Source of the DNA: Alsobacter ponti
GTDB lineage: Bacteria; Pseudomonadota; Alphaproteobacteria; Rhizobiales; Beijerinckiaceae
DNA: 64,000 nucleotides
Direction of reading: 5' to 3'
Assembly: GCF_024294805.1 (NCBI RefSeq)
Contig: NZ_JANCLU010000009.1
Span: forward strand, 62,001-126,000
Made by a program: the position numbers and the translations under genes. How positions within the stretch are numbered: position 1 is the stretch's first letter; every line of letters starts with the position of its first letter. A model generated the notes under the pieces. That model worked only from the letters and a program-made list of their open reading frames with translations. It made no database searches and was not told the DNA's origin. Below, in pieces: positions 37,295 through 47,492 of the stretch.

Positions 37295-37753
37295 ATGGAA
37301 CGGCAGGACGAGCGCATCCTGGCGCGGTTGCAGCAGGACGGGCGCGCCACCAACCAGCTGCTGGCGGAGCAGGTCGGCATGTCCGGTTCGGCGTGCTGGC
37401 GGCGGGTGCGGGCGCTGGAGGAGGCGGGCGTCATCACCGGCTACGCGGCGCTGGTCGACCGCGAGAAGGCGGGCTTCGCCATGTCGGCGATCCTGCACGT
37501 CTCGCTGGAGCGGCACGACGCCCAGTTCGTCGACGAGTTCGTGTCGCGGGTCAGCGCAAGGCCGGAGGTGCTGGAGTGCTTCGCCACGACCGGCGACGCC
37601 GACTACCACCTGCGCGTGGTGGTGCGCGACATGCACGCCTACAACGAGTTCCTGGACCGGTTCATGTTCCGGCTGCCGGGCATCCGCAACGTCCGCACCA
37701 ACGTGGTGCTCAAGGAGATCAAGGCCAAGGTGGCCCTGCCGTTCCAGGGCTGA
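37295..37753 (+). CDS. Lrp/AsnC family transcriptional regulator
   Basis: 152 residues, the standard size. The N-terminal winged HTH (about 5-55) has DERILARLQQDGRATNQLLA and VGMSGSACWRRVRALEEAG; the C-terminal RAM (ligand-binding) domain (about 65-145) has CFATTGDADYHLRVVV. Lrp-type regulators bind amino acids and act as octamers. The gene is divergent from indolepyruvate oxidoreductase with 268 bp between starts, so control of aromatic amino acid catabolism is the natural guess. GGAGGG precedes the ATG by six bases. Confidence 0.94.
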   Translation: MERQDERILARLQQDGRATNQLLAEQVGMSGSACWRRVRALEEAGVITGYAALVDREKAGFAMSAILHVSLERHDAQFVDEFVSRVSARPEVLECFATTGDADYHLRVVVRDMHAYNEFLDRFMFRLPGIRNVRTNVVLKEIKAKVALPFQG

Positions 37754-37833
37754 CCGGGCCGGCCGCGCCGGCGGCCCAGCGCGGCGAGGGAGGGCAGGGC
37801 GGAGGGCGGCCGCGCCGCGCTCCGCCCAGGGCG

Positions 37834-38937
<1,104 letters not shown>

Positions 38938-39212
38938 ACTCGTCCTTCCCTGTGTCGCTTGCGCGCTGGAGTTCTCGCATTTTTTCGCGCGCGGCGACGC
39001 CGGAAGCGTTGATCTGCCTCAGCCCGGCCTCGCGCGGCGGTCCTTTGTGCTGTCCCGGCCGGCGCGCCGTCAAGCGGGCAGGCGAGGGCGCAGGGGCCGG
39101 GGGCGGGCCGATCGGCCGCGCGGGCTTGCTGGGGATTGAGGGCGGGAGGCAATTGCCCCGGCGGGCGGAGTGGGCCATGCATCGGGGTCAGATTGGCTGC
39201 TTCCGAGGGACC

Positions 39213-41555
39213 ATGGATTCGATCAGCGCGCGTCTCGCCAACGACCTGCAATGCCGCGAAGCCCAGGTGGTCGCGGCGGTGGAGCTGCTCGATGCGGGCT
39301 CGACCGTGCCGTTCATCGCCCGCTACCGCAAGGAGGCGACGGGCGGGCTGGACGACGCGCAATTGCGCCTGCTGGACGAGCGGCTGCGCTATCTGCGCGA
39401 GCTGGAGGCGCGGCGCGCCGCCATCCTCGACAGCATCGCGGAGCAGGGCAAGCTGGACGACGCCACCCGCGCGGCCATCGAGGCCGCCGACACCAAGGCG
39501 CGGCTAGAGGACCTCTATCTTCCCTTCAAGCCGAAGCGCCGCACCAAGGCGCAGATCGCCCGCGAGGCCGGTCTGGCCCCCCTCGCCGAGGCGCTGCTGG
39601 CCGATCCCTCGATGGACCCGGCGGAGCGCGCCGCGCCGTTCGTGGACGCCGACAAGGGCGTCGCCACGCCGGCCGACGCGCTGGAGGGCGCGCGCGCCAT
39701 CGTCGTCGAGCGCTTCTCGGAGGATGCCGGGCTGGTCGGCGAGCTGCGCGAGACCTACTGGTCGCGCGGCCGGCTGGTCTCCACCGTGCGCGACGGCAAG
39801 AAGGAGCAGGGCGCCAAGTTCAAGGACTATTTCGACTTCGCCGAGCCCTTCCAGAAGCTGCCGTCGCACCGCATCCTCGCCATGCTGCGCGGCGAGAAGG
39901 AGGAGGCGCTGCAACTGGAGTTCTCGCCCGAGCCCGCGCCGCTGGAGCCCGGCGCGCCGAGCCTCTACGAGGGCCGCGTCGCCGCCCGCTTCGGCATCGC
40001 CGACCAGGGCCGCAAGGGCGACCGCTGGCTGCTCGACGCCGCGCGCTGGGCGTGGCGCACCCGCATCCAGCCCAATTTGCAGCTCGATCTGCGGATGCGG
40101 CTGATCGAGGCCGCCGAGACCGAGGCGGTGCGCGTGTTCGCGGCCAATCTGCGCGACCTGCTGCTGGCCCCGCCGGCCGGGATGCGGCCGACGCTGGGGC
40201 TCGACCCGGGCTTTCGCACCGGCGTCAAGGCGGCGGTGGTGGACAGCACCGGCAAGGTGCTCGACACCGCCACCATCTACCCGCACGAGCCGCGCAACCA
40301 GTGGGACGAATCCATCGCCGTCATCGCCGCCCTGTGCCGCCGGCACGGGGTGGAGCTGGTGGCGGTCGGCAACGGCACCGCCTCGCGCGAGACGGACCGG
40401 CTCGTCATGGACACGCAGAAGCGCCACCCCGAGCTGAAGCTGACCAAGGCGATGGTGTCGGAGTCGGGCGCGTCGGTCTATTCGGCCTCGGCCTATGCCT
40501 CGCAGGAGCTGCCGGGGCTCGACGTGACGCTGCGCGGGGCGGTGTCGATCGCCCGCCGCCTCCAGGACCCGCTTGCCGAGCTGGTCAAGATCGACCCCAA
40601 GTCGATCGGCGTCGGGCAGTACCAGCACGACATCATGGAGCACAAATTGTCGCGGGCGCTGGACGCGGTGGTCGAGGACTGCGTCAACGCGGTGGGCGTT
40701 GACGTCAACACCGCCTCCGCGCCGCTGCTGTCGCGGGTGTCGGGCGTGGGGTCGTCGCTGGCCGAGCAGATCGTCGCGCACCGCGACGTCAACGGTCCGT
40801 TCCGCAAGCGCTCGGCGCTGCGCGACGTGCCGCGGCTCGGCCCCAAGGCGTTCGAGCAGTGCGCCGGCTTCCTGCGCATCGCGCAGGGCGACGATCCGCT
40901 CGACCGCTCCGGCGTGCATCCGGAAGCCTATCCGGTCGTGCGGCGCATCATGGCCGCGACGAAGCGCGACATCGGGGCGCTGATCGGCGACGCCACGCTG
41001 CTGCGCGGCTTGCAGCCCAAGGCGTTCACCGACGAGCGCTTCGGCCTGCCGACCGTCACCGACATCCTGCGGGAGCTGGAGAAGCCCGGCCGCGATCCGC
41101 GACCGGCGTTCAAGACGGCCAGCTTCCGGGAGGGCGTGGAGAAGATCGACGATCTGCGCGCCGGCATGGTGCTGGAAGGCGTCGTCACCAACGTCGCCGC
41201 CTTCGGGGCGTTCGTCGATATCGGCGTCCATCAGGACGGGCTCGTCCACGTCTCGGCGCTGTCGAAGACCTTCGTGAAGGACCCGCGCGACGTGGTAAAG
41301 CCCGGCGACGTGGTGCGGGTGAAGGTGGTCTCCGTCGACAAGCCGCGCAAGCGCATCGGCCTCAGCATGCGTCTCGACGACGAGGCGAACGCGAAGGTTT
41401 CGCAGGAGCGCGGGCAGGGACGCGGACAGGGGCACGCCCCGGAGCGCGGCGGGCGGCCGGAGGCGGGCCAGCAACGCAAGCCGGAGCGCCGCGAGCCGAC
41501 GGGCGGCGCGCTCGCCGACGCGCTGGCGCGGGCGCGCTCGCGCGACAAAGGCTGA
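39213..41555 (+). CDS. tex: Tex-family RNA-binding protein
   Basis: 780 residues. Order of domains: Tex N-terminal region (1-200, with VPFIARYRKEATGGLDD and LYLPFKPKRRTKAQIAREAG), YqgF/RNase H-like fold (about 320-460, LGLDPGFRTGVKAAVV), helix-hairpin-helix segments (about 490-560, SRVSGVGSSLAEQIVAHRD), and an S1 domain (about 650-720, GMVLEGVVTNVAAFGAFVDIG). The C-terminal tail is Arg/Gln/Gly-rich and probably disordered. Tex acts on transcription or RNA processing in the cytoplasm. GAGGGA precedes the ATG at 39213. Confidence 0.95.
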   Translation: MDSISARLANDLQCREAQVVAAVELLDAGSTVPFIARYRKEATGGLDDAQLRLLDERLRYLRELEARRAAILDSIAEQGKLDDATRAAIEAADTKARLEDLYLPFKPKRRTKAQIAREAGLAPLAEALLADPSMDPAERAAPFVDADKGVATPADALEGARAIVVERFSEDAGLVGELRETYWSRGRLVSTVRDGKKEQGAKFKDYFDFAEPFQKLPSHRILAMLRGEKEEALQLEFSPEPAPLEPGAPSLYEGRVAARFGIADQGRKGDRWLLDAARWAWRTRIQPNLQLDLRMRLIEAAETEAVRVFAANLRDLLLAPPAGMRPTLGLDPGFRTGVKAAVVDSTGKVLDTATIYPHEPRNQWDESIAVIAALCRRHGVELVAVGNGTASRETDRLVMDTQKRHPELKLTKAMVSESGASVYSASAYASQELPGLDVTLRGAVSIARRLQDPLAELVKIDPKSIGVGQYQHDIMEHKLSRALDAVVEDCVNAVGVDVNTASAPLLSRVSGVGSSLAEQIVAHRDVNGPFRKRSALRDVPRLGPKAFEQCAGFLRIAQGDDPLDRSGVHPEAYPVVRRIMAATKRDIGALIGDATLLRGLQPKAFTDERFGLPTVTDILRELEKPGRDPRPAFKTASFREGVEKIDDLRAGMVLEGVVTNVAAFGAFVDIGVHQDGLVHVSALSKTFVKDPRDVVKPGDVVRVKVVSVDKPRKRIGLSMRLDDEANAKVSQERGQGRGQGHAPERGGRPEAGQQRKPERREPTGGALADALARARSRDKG

Positions 41556-41635
41556 GGGCGGGCGACGGCCCCGACCAATGCAGCCTCCCTCAAAGGGCCG
41601 GGCCCGGAGAGTACATCCGTTTTATTCGCAGAAAT

Positions 41636-41656
41636 TTATTGTAATTTAATCAATAA
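41636..41656. promoter_or_regulatory. AT-rich palindrome upstream of the cytochrome b fusion gene
   Basis: TTATTG-N9-CAATAA lies in a 40-bp AT island, about 61 bp before the start at 41718, in otherwise GC-rich DNA. It resembles an FNR/FixK box in containing TTG and CAA ends, but the spacer is nine bases and not eight, so a different regulator is likely. It is probably the promoter region of the cytochrome gene. Confidence 0.4.
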
Positions 41657-41717
41657 CTTAATGTTAAGGCAACGCTGCGCACGGTGACGCATCCTCCATC
41701 GACGCGAGCGGTGCGCC

Positions 41718-43475
41718 ATGAGCCTGGCCTACGACAAGCAGTCCGTTCCGGCGCGGACACAGCCGGAACCCGCGCGGGACGTCGACGCGACGCGCGCCGA
41801 CCAGCCGCGCCATTCGCGCTCCGACACCGGCACCATCGTGCTGCACTGGCTGTGCGTGGCGGCGGTGTTCGGCAGCCTGTTCACCGGGCTGCGCATCGCC
41901 GCCGACGAACGGGACTCGACCTTCTCGAAGTGGCTGTCGCCCATCCTGCCGCAGGGCGAGGTGTGGACGTGGCACTTCGTGGCGGGCATGACGCTGATCG
42001 TCTCCGCGCTCGCCTACGCGCTCTACATGATCCGCGCCCGGCTGGGCGCGCGCGTCTCGCCCCGGCGCGTCGCCGTGATCGCCTATGCGGGGCCGACCAA
42101 GGCGCGCTGGAACGCCGTCAACGTGGCGCTGCACTGGGCGAGCTACCTGCTGATCGCGCTAATGACGGCGACCGGCGTCGCGCTCTATCTCGGCTATGGA
42201 AGCTGGCTGACCTGGCTGCACACGGTGCTCGCCTACACCATGCTCTCCTATGTCGTCGCCCACGTGGCCGTGCATTTCCTCTATGGTGGGCTCGACCAGT
42301 TGCTGCGCCTGTTCAGGCCGACGGGCCTGCCGGACGCGGCGCGGATGCGCCAGCCGCTCACCGTCGGCCTGCTCGTCGGGGTGGGGGCGGCCTGCGCCGT
42401 GGCGCTGACCGACTACGCCACCCGCGACACGCTGCGCGTCAACCTCGTCGCGGTCCCGCCGAAGCTGGACGGGCGGCTCGACGACAAGGCCTGGCAGGCG
42501 GCGCGCCCGGTCTTCATCCACACCATGCAGGGCGCGAACCTGGGCGGGACCGGCGAGTCGCTGGTCGAGATGCGCGCCGTGCGCGACGACGCCAACATCT
42601 ACCTCGCCTTCCAATGGGAGGACCCGAGCCTGTCGCTGCGGCGGCTGCCCATCAGGAAGGAGGCGGACGGCTGGCGCATGATCGGCCACGACGCCGGCAA
42701 CGCCGACGTGGTCGACTTCTACGAGGACAAGTTCGCGGTGATCTTCGCCGAGCGAGATGATTTCGGCTCCGGGGGCGTCTCCCATCTCGGGCCGAGGCCG
42801 GTGAAGGACAAGCCGCCGTCGCTGAACGACCGCGGCCTGCACTACACCACCGACGGCGCGATCATCGACATGTGGCAGTGGAAGTCCTCGCGCGGCGGCG
42901 TGCTGGGGCTGATGGACGACATGTATATCGGCGCGCCCCAGGAGCCCACGCCGGACCAGGCGGCGCGCCGCGCCCGCTACCAGGGCGGCTACTGGCCGGA
43001 CCCGGGGCACGGCATCTACACCTATAACTTCCCGTTCGACGGGCCGGGCGGCTACCAGGGGCCGTTCCAGCCGCAGCGCCTGCCCAGGGACGTGAAGGCC
43101 ATGCAGGCCGCCATGGGCAAGGTCGACATGGCCGACCCCGACGCCAGCAACGAGCAGAACAGCGTGTGGTGGCTCGACGACACCAATTCGGTCCCGTACT
43201 CACGCGAGGCCGACGCCACCATCCCGGTCGGCACGGTGATCCCCGGCGTCGTGCTCTCCGGCACGAACGAGGGCGACCGCGGCGACCTCAGCGTCGGCGC
43301 GCACTGGGAGGAGGGGCACTGGACGCTGGAGGTGAAGCGGCGGCTGAAGACCGGCTCGAAGTTCGACGTCGACTTCACCACCGGCAAGACGCTCTATGTC
43401 TGGGTGTCGGTGTTCGACCACACGCAGACCCGCCACACGCGCCATGCGCGCCCGGTGATGATGACGTTCGGCTGA
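41718..43475 (+). CDS. Cytochrome b561-like membrane domain fused to an ethylbenzene-dehydrogenase gamma-like haem domain
   Basis: 585 residues. Residues 35-205 carry four membrane helices with paired His (VLHWLCVAAVFGS, TWHFVAGMTLIV, VALHWASYLLIAL, VVAHVAVHFLYGG), as in b-type cytochromes of the hydrogenase/formate type. A fifth helix (about 215-235) leads to a 340-residue periplasmic beta domain (PPKLDGRLDDKAWQAA to the end) of the EB_dh/DOMON-like haem-binding class, the gamma subunit of ethylbenzene-type molybdoenzymes. The natural reading is electron transfer between quinones and a periplasmic partner. No molybdopterin or Fe-S subunit is nearby, so the partner is unknown. Confidence 0.82.
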   Translation: MSLAYDKQSVPARTQPEPARDVDATRADQPRHSRSDTGTIVLHWLCVAAVFGSLFTGLRIAADERDSTFSKWLSPILPQGEVWTWHFVAGMTLIVSALAYALYMIRARLGARVSPRRVAVIAYAGPTKARWNAVNVALHWASYLLIALMTATGVALYLGYGSWLTWLHTVLAYTMLSYVVAHVAVHFLYGGLDQLLRLFRPTGLPDAARMRQPLTVGLLVGVGAACAVALTDYATRDTLRVNLVAVPPKLDGRLDDKAWQAARPVFIHTMQGANLGGTGESLVEMRAVRDDANIYLAFQWEDPSLSLRRLPIRKEADGWRMIGHDAGNADVVDFYEDKFAVIFAERDDFGSGGVSHLGPRPVKDKPPSLNDRGLHYTTDGAIIDMWQWKSSRGGVLGLMDDMYIGAPQEPTPDQAARRARYQGGYWPDPGHGIYTYNFPFDGPGGYQGPFQPQRLPRDVKAMQAAMGKVDMADPDASNEQNSVWWLDDTNSVPYSREADATIPVGTVIPGVVLSGTNEGDRGDLSVGAHWEEGHWTLEVKRRLKTGSKFDVDFTTGKTLYVWVSVFDHTQTRHTRHARPVMMTFG

Positions 43476-43769
43476 ACGGGGAGACGGGAGGAGAGCGGCG
43501 ACGCCGGAGGGGGGCGTATCGACGTCGCCGCAAGTCACACCGGAGTCGAGGACCTCGCTCCTCGATCGTACGAAAACGCGCGTCCGCCCGAAGGGTTGCG
43601 CGCCGGACTTTCCGCCCGGGCTGGCGCGTGCGTGCCTAAAATGCGAGCAGCCGGCACAAGATGATTCGCTAGCTGATGCAGCATCTTCGGCGGCGCAGCG
43701 CGCCGCCTGCAATCCCGTCCGCCAATCGCAAGCGCAACCGAAGTCACGGGCCGGCGTTTGTACTTGGCT

Positions 43770-44033
43770 ATGTTGGAAGATCGCATCATTCACCTTACGG
43801 TCCCCGAGCCGCCGAACGGAAGACGGCGCGGTTTCGCGGTGATCGACGGACGCGCCTACCAGTTCATCTGCCATCGCGGGGAGGGACTGGTGGCGAGCGA
43901 ACTCTACCGGCGCGAGGACGGCGGCCGGAACGCCTGGCGCGCGGCGCGCGACGACGGGGCGGCGGACACGCTGATCCGCATCAACGCCCTGCTGGCGCGG
44001 TTCGACGGAACGGGCGCGGGCGACGCGCCGTGA
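43770..44033 (+). CDS. Small basic protein of unknown function
   Basis: 87 residues from the ATG at 43770; a TTG at 43758 could add four. The translation (LEDRIIHLTVPEPPNGRRRG, FAVIDGRAYQFICHRGEGLV, SELYRREDGG) looks like a compact beta-rich fold with one Cys and many Arg. There is no signal peptide or membrane segment, and no clear RBS, so the start is weak. I do not recognise the family. The 294 bp before it show no other feature. It is followed by the three hairpins at 44050-44137 and is convergent with malate synthase. Confidence 0.45.
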   Translation: MLEDRIIHLTVPEPPNGRRRGFAVIDGRAYQFICHRGEGLVASELYRREDGGRNAWRAARDDGAADTLIRINALLARFDGTGAGDAP

Positions 44034-44049
44034 CGCGGGAGAAGACGAA

Positions 44050-44137
44050 GGGCCCGCCGAAGGGCGGGCCCGGAGTCGGGAAACGGCCCGCCGGAAGGCG
44101 GGCCCCGAGGTTGGGACGGCCCGCTGGAAGGCGGGCC
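44050..44137. repeat. Three tandem GC hairpins between convergent genes
   Basis: Three near-identical stem-loops: 44050-44071 (GGGCCCGCC, loop GAAG), 44085-44104 (GGCCCGCC, loop GGAA) and 44118-44137 (GGCCCGCT, loop GGAA, one wobble). Their centres are about 33-34 bp apart, with related linkers (GAGTCGGGAAAC and GAGGTTGGGAC). The spot, just after the small gene and 8 bp from the malate synthase stop, suits transcription termination or RNA 3'-end protection; T-tracts are lacking. Confidence 0.8.
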
Positions 44138-44145
44138 TCTGCGGC

Positions 44146-46329
44146 TCAGTTCGTCCGCGCCGCCTTGGCCTCGCGGCGGCGTGTGTGCAGGGTCGGCTCG
44201 GTGTAGCCGTTGGCCTGCTCGCGGCCCTTGAACACCAGGTCCTCCGCCGCCTTGAACGCCGGGCCGTCGAAGCCCGGGGCCATCGGGCGATAGCCCGGCA
44301 TGCCCTCGTTCTGGCGGTCCACCACCTCGGCCATGCGCCGCATCGTGTCGCGCACCTGCGCTTCCGACACCACGCCGTGGTGCAGCCAGTTGGCGACGTG
44401 CTGGCTGGAGATGCGCAGCGTGGCGCGGTCCTCCATCAGCCGGACGTCGTGGATGTCCGGCACCGTCGAGCAGCCGACGCCTTGGTCGACCCAGCGCACG
44501 ACGTAGCCGAGCAGGCCCTGGAGGTTGTTGTCCAGCTCGTCCTGGATCTCGGAGGCGGAATAGGCGCGCGTCGCCAGCGGGATGGTCAGCAGCTCGGCGA
44601 GCGCGTCGCCGCCGCGCCCGCGCAGCGCGTCCTGCACGGCGGCGACGTCGACGGCGTGGTAGTGCAGCGCGTGCAGCGTCGCGGCGGTGGGGGTGGGCAC
44701 CCAGGCCGTCGTCGCGCCGGACCGGGGATGGCCGATCTTCTCGGCCAGCAGCTCCGCCATGCGGTCCGGCGCCGCCCACATGCCCTTGCCGATCTGCGCG
44801 CGGCCCGGAAGGTTGCGGGCGATGCCGACGTCGACGTTGTTGGCCTCGTAGGCCCGGATCCACGCCGTGCCCTTCATCTCGCCCTTGCGCACCATCGGGC
44901 CGGCTTCCATCGAGGTGTGGATCTCGTCGCCGGTGCGGTCGAGGAAGCCGGTGTTGATGAACACCGTCCGGTCGCGCACGCGCGACAGGCAGGCGGCGAG
45001 GTTCAGCGTCGTGCGGCGCTCCTCGTCCATGACGCCGATCTTCATCGTGTACCTGGGCAGGCCCAGCAGTTCCTCGATGCGCTTGAACAGCGCGTCGGCG
45101 AGGCCGACCTCGTCCGGCCCATGCATCTTGGGCTTGACCACGTAGATCGAGCCGGTGCGGCTGTTGCGCAGGCGGTTCTCGCCGCGGATATCCTGCAGCG
45201 CGCTGGCGACGGTGACGGCGGCGTCGAGGATCGCCTCCGGAATCTCCTGGCCGCTCTCGTCGAGCACGGCGTCGGTGAACATGTGGTGGCCGACATTGCG
45301 CACCAGCATCAGCGAGCGCCCGTGCAGCGTCAGCGTGCCGCCGGAGGGCGTGGTGAACACGCGGTCCTCGGCCAGCTTGCGTTCGAATGTGCCGCCCGCC
45401 TTCTCCACCGGCGCGGTGAGCGCGCCGCTCATCAGCCCCAGCCAGTTGCGGTAGGCGACGATCTTGTCCTCGGCGTCGACGGCGGAGACGGCGTCCTCGA
45501 GGTCCATGATCGTCGACACGGCGGCCTCGACGACGACGTCCGCCACGCCGGCGGCGTCGCCCTTGCCGATGGGGCTGTCGCGGTCGATGACGATCTCGAC
45601 GTGCAGCCCGTTGTCGACCAGCAGCACCGAGGTGGGCGCGTGGCGCGGGCCCAGGAAGCCCGCGAGCTGGCGCGGGTCCTTCAGGCCGCAGCGCCCGCCA
45701 TTGGCGAGCGAAACCTCCAGCCTTCCGCGCTCGATGGTGTAGCCGGCGGCTTCGGCGTGGCTTGCCGCCGCCAGCGGCGCGGCCTGGTCGAGGAAGGCGC
45801 GGGCGCGCGCCACCACGCGGCGGCCGCGCTCGGGGTTGTAGCCGCGGCCGCGCTCGGCGCCGCCGTCCTCGGGGATGGCGTCCGAGCCGTAGAGCGCGTC
45901 GTAGAGGCTGCCCCAGCGCGCGTTGGCGGCGTTGAGGGCGTAGCGCGCGTTCGAGACGGGCACGACGAGCTGCGGGCCGGCAAGCGTGCCGATCTCGGCG
46001 TCGACGTTCTTCGTCGCCACCTTGTAGGCGTCGGCGGCCGGGGCGGGGCGCAGATAGTCGATCTCGCGCAGGAAACTCTCGTAGGCGGCGGCGTCGTGCG
46101 GCTGGCCCCGGCGCTCGCGGTGCCACGCGTCGATCCTGGCCTGCATCTCGTCGCGCAGGGCGAGAAGTTCGCGATGCTTCGGCGCGAGGTCGCGCACGAT
46201 GGCGGCGAAGCCCTCCCAGAAGGAGGCCGGCGCGATGCGGGCGCTGGGCAGCACCTCCTGCTCGACGAAGGCGCGCAGCGCGGGATGCACGCGCAGGCCG
46301 GCGATGGAGTCGTAACGATCGGTGGTCAT
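44146..46329 (-). CDS. glcB: Malate synthase G
   Basis: 727 residues, the length of the G isoform. It condenses glyoxylate with acetyl-CoA to malate. Diagnostic stretches: [18 protein letters not shown] (Mg site), [36 protein letters not shown], and the C-terminal [19 protein letters not shown] with the catalytic Asp/Cys-region neighbour [13 protein letters not shown] lies upstream of the ATG at 46329. Its 5' region abuts the catabolic cluster promoter at 46.5 kb: glyoxylate from ureide or purine breakdown would feed this enzyme, which fits the neighbouring genes. Confidence 0.95.
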   Translation of the reverse strand: MTTDRYDSIAGLRVHPALRAFVEQEVLPSARIAPASFWEGFAAIVRDLAPKHRELLALRDEMQARIDAWHRERRGQPHDAAAYESFLREIDYLRPAPAADAYKVATKNVDAEIGTLAGPQLVVPVSNARYALNAANARWGSLYDALYGSDAIPEDGGAERGRGYNPERGRRVVARARAFLDQAAPLAAASHAEAAGYTIERGRLEVSLANGGRCGLKDPRQLAGFLGPRHAPTSVLLVDNGLHVEIVIDRDSPIGKGDAAGVADVVVEAAVSTIMDLEDAVSAVDAEDKIVAYRNWLGLMSGALTAPVEKAGGTFERKLAEDRVFTTPSGGTLTLHGRSLMLVRNVGHHMFTDAVLDESGQEIPEAILDAAVTVASALQDIRGENRLRNSRTGSIYVVKPKMHGPDEVGLADALFKRIEELLGLPRYTMKIGVMDEERRTTLNLAACLSRVRDRTVFINTGFLDRTGDEIHTSMEAGPMVRKGEMKGTAWIRAYEANNVDVGIARNLPGRAQIGKGMWAAPDRMAELLAEKIGHPRSGATTAWVPTPTAATLHALHYHAVDVAAVQDALRGRGGDALAELLTIPLATRAYSASEIQDELDNNLQGLLGYVVRWVDQGVGCSTVPDIHDVRLMEDRATLRISSQHVANWLHHGVVSEAQVRDTMRRMAEVVDRQNEGMPGYRPMAPGFDGPAFKAAEDLVFKGREQANGYTEPTLHTRRREAKAARTN

Positions 46330-46483
46330 TCCAGGCGTTCCTCGCACGAAAGGGGCCGGCGCGGGGCCGGGCCGGTGTTGCCGCCAGCTTACCGGCGGTC
46401 GCACGCGCATCCCAGCGCTGATTGCGCGGCGCAGGCGAACGCGACCGCGGGGCCGTCCGGCAGGTTCCGTGTGTCGCAAAGAT

Positions 46484-46513
46484 TGTATCCATTGACAAGC
46501 AATTTCTGATACA
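46484..46513. promoter_or_regulatory. TGTATC/GATACA operator-like site upstream of the TIM-barrel enzyme gene
   Basis: TGTATCC at 46484-46490 and TGATACA at 46507-46513 form an inverted repeat around a TTGACA (46492-46497), in the 230 bp between malate synthase and the isomerase-like gene. The same words recur upstream of 49104, 51223 and 52491, so a shared regulator, probably the GntR protein at 50516-51223, is inferred. Confidence 0.55.
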
Positions 46514-46559
46514 CGAAGTTGTTGCAGCCGCCGCGTCGCACGCTTCTGGAGGCCGAAGC

Positions 46560-47492
46560 ATGATCGGGATCGTCAAGAGCTCACTGCCCGGCGGGCGCGA
46601 GATGGGCGCGGCGCAGGCGCTGCGCGCGGCGGCCGACCTCGGCCTCGCCGGCGTGCTCTTCAACTCGCTGTGGGAACTCAGCCCGACGCTGGACGCGGGC
46701 GAGCTGCGCGAGGCGAGGGCGGAGGCGGACCGGCTCGGGCTGCGCATCTCCGCCAGCCTCGGCGTCGTCAACCCGGCCCTGCCGATCCGGGGCGAGCCCG
46801 TCGCCCGCGCGGGCGACGGCGACCTGGAAGCCGGGGTGCGCCGCCTCGTCGGCCTCGCCGCCGGGATCGGCATCCACGATCTCTTCTTCGTCATCGGCAT
46901 GATCGAGGACCGCTTCCACGCGCAGGTGACGTGGCGGGCGCAGCGCGACGCGGTCGCGGCGCTGCTTCTGCGCTGCGCGCCGCTGCTGCGCGACACGCGC
47001 TCGCGCCTGCTCATCAAGACGCACGAGGAGATCACGACCGGGGAGGTCGTCCGCCTCGTCGAGACGGTCGGCCCGCAGCTCCTCGGTGTTGCGTTCGACC
47101 CGGTGAACGTGGTCTGCCGGATGGAGGATCCGCTGGAGGCCGCGCGGCGCGTGGCGCCCTTCATCGCCCAGGTCCACATCGACGACGCCGTGCTGCGCTA
47201 CGAGGACGCCGGCGTGCGCCGCTACCTCGCGCCGCTCGGCGAGGGCGTGCTGCCATGGGACGACATTTTCGCCCTGGCCCCGGACGCGCCGCGCTGGATC
47301 GAGATGCACAGCGGCCAGTTCGCCATGCCGGTGTTCGACCGCGCCTGGCTCGCGGCCCAGCCCGACATTGCTCTCCCGGAATTCGCCTCGGTCCTCGCCA
47401 TGGCGCAGGCCTTCGGCCCGCGCGACGCGCCATGGGACCAGACCCGCCCGACGGATCGTTTGCCCCACGCGCTCGGAAAGCTCCTCACATGA
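46560..47492 (+). CDS. Sugar phosphate isomerase/epimerase-like TIM-barrel enzyme (copy 1)
   Basis: 310 residues. It belongs to the xylose isomerase-like / AP endonuclease 2 TIM-barrel group, with metal-site candidates in [29 protein letters not shown] and [10 protein letters not shown]. It is clearly related to the protein at 57816-58907: both have LSPTLD, THEEIT followed by VRLVE-VGP, and an FDxxNV strand. The reaction is unknown; neighbours suggest epimerisation or isomerisation in a ureide-like pathway. GGAGG lies seven bases before the ATG at 46560. Its stop overlaps the start of the amidohydrolase (ATGA). Confidence 0.75.
   Translation: MIGIVKSSLPGGREMGAAQALRAAADLGLAGVLFNSLWELSPTLDAGELREARAEADRLGLRISASLGVVNPALPIRGEPVARAGDGDLEAGVRRLVGLAAGIGIHDLFFVIGMIEDRFHAQVTWRAQRDAVAALLLRCAPLLRDTRSRLLIKTHEEITTGEVVRLVETVGPQLLGVAFDPVNVVCRMEDPLEAARRVAPFIAQVHIDDAVLRYEDAGVRRYLAPLGEGVLPWDDIFALAPDAPRWIEMHSGQFAMPVFDRAWLAAQPDIALPEFASVLAMAQAFGPRDAPWDQTRPTDRLPHALGKLLT

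Noticed and set aside
41636-41656. FNR/FixK box before the cytochrome gene
   Set aside because: The ends TTG and CAA are nine bases apart; the FNR-type site needs eight. Kept only as an unnamed palindrome.
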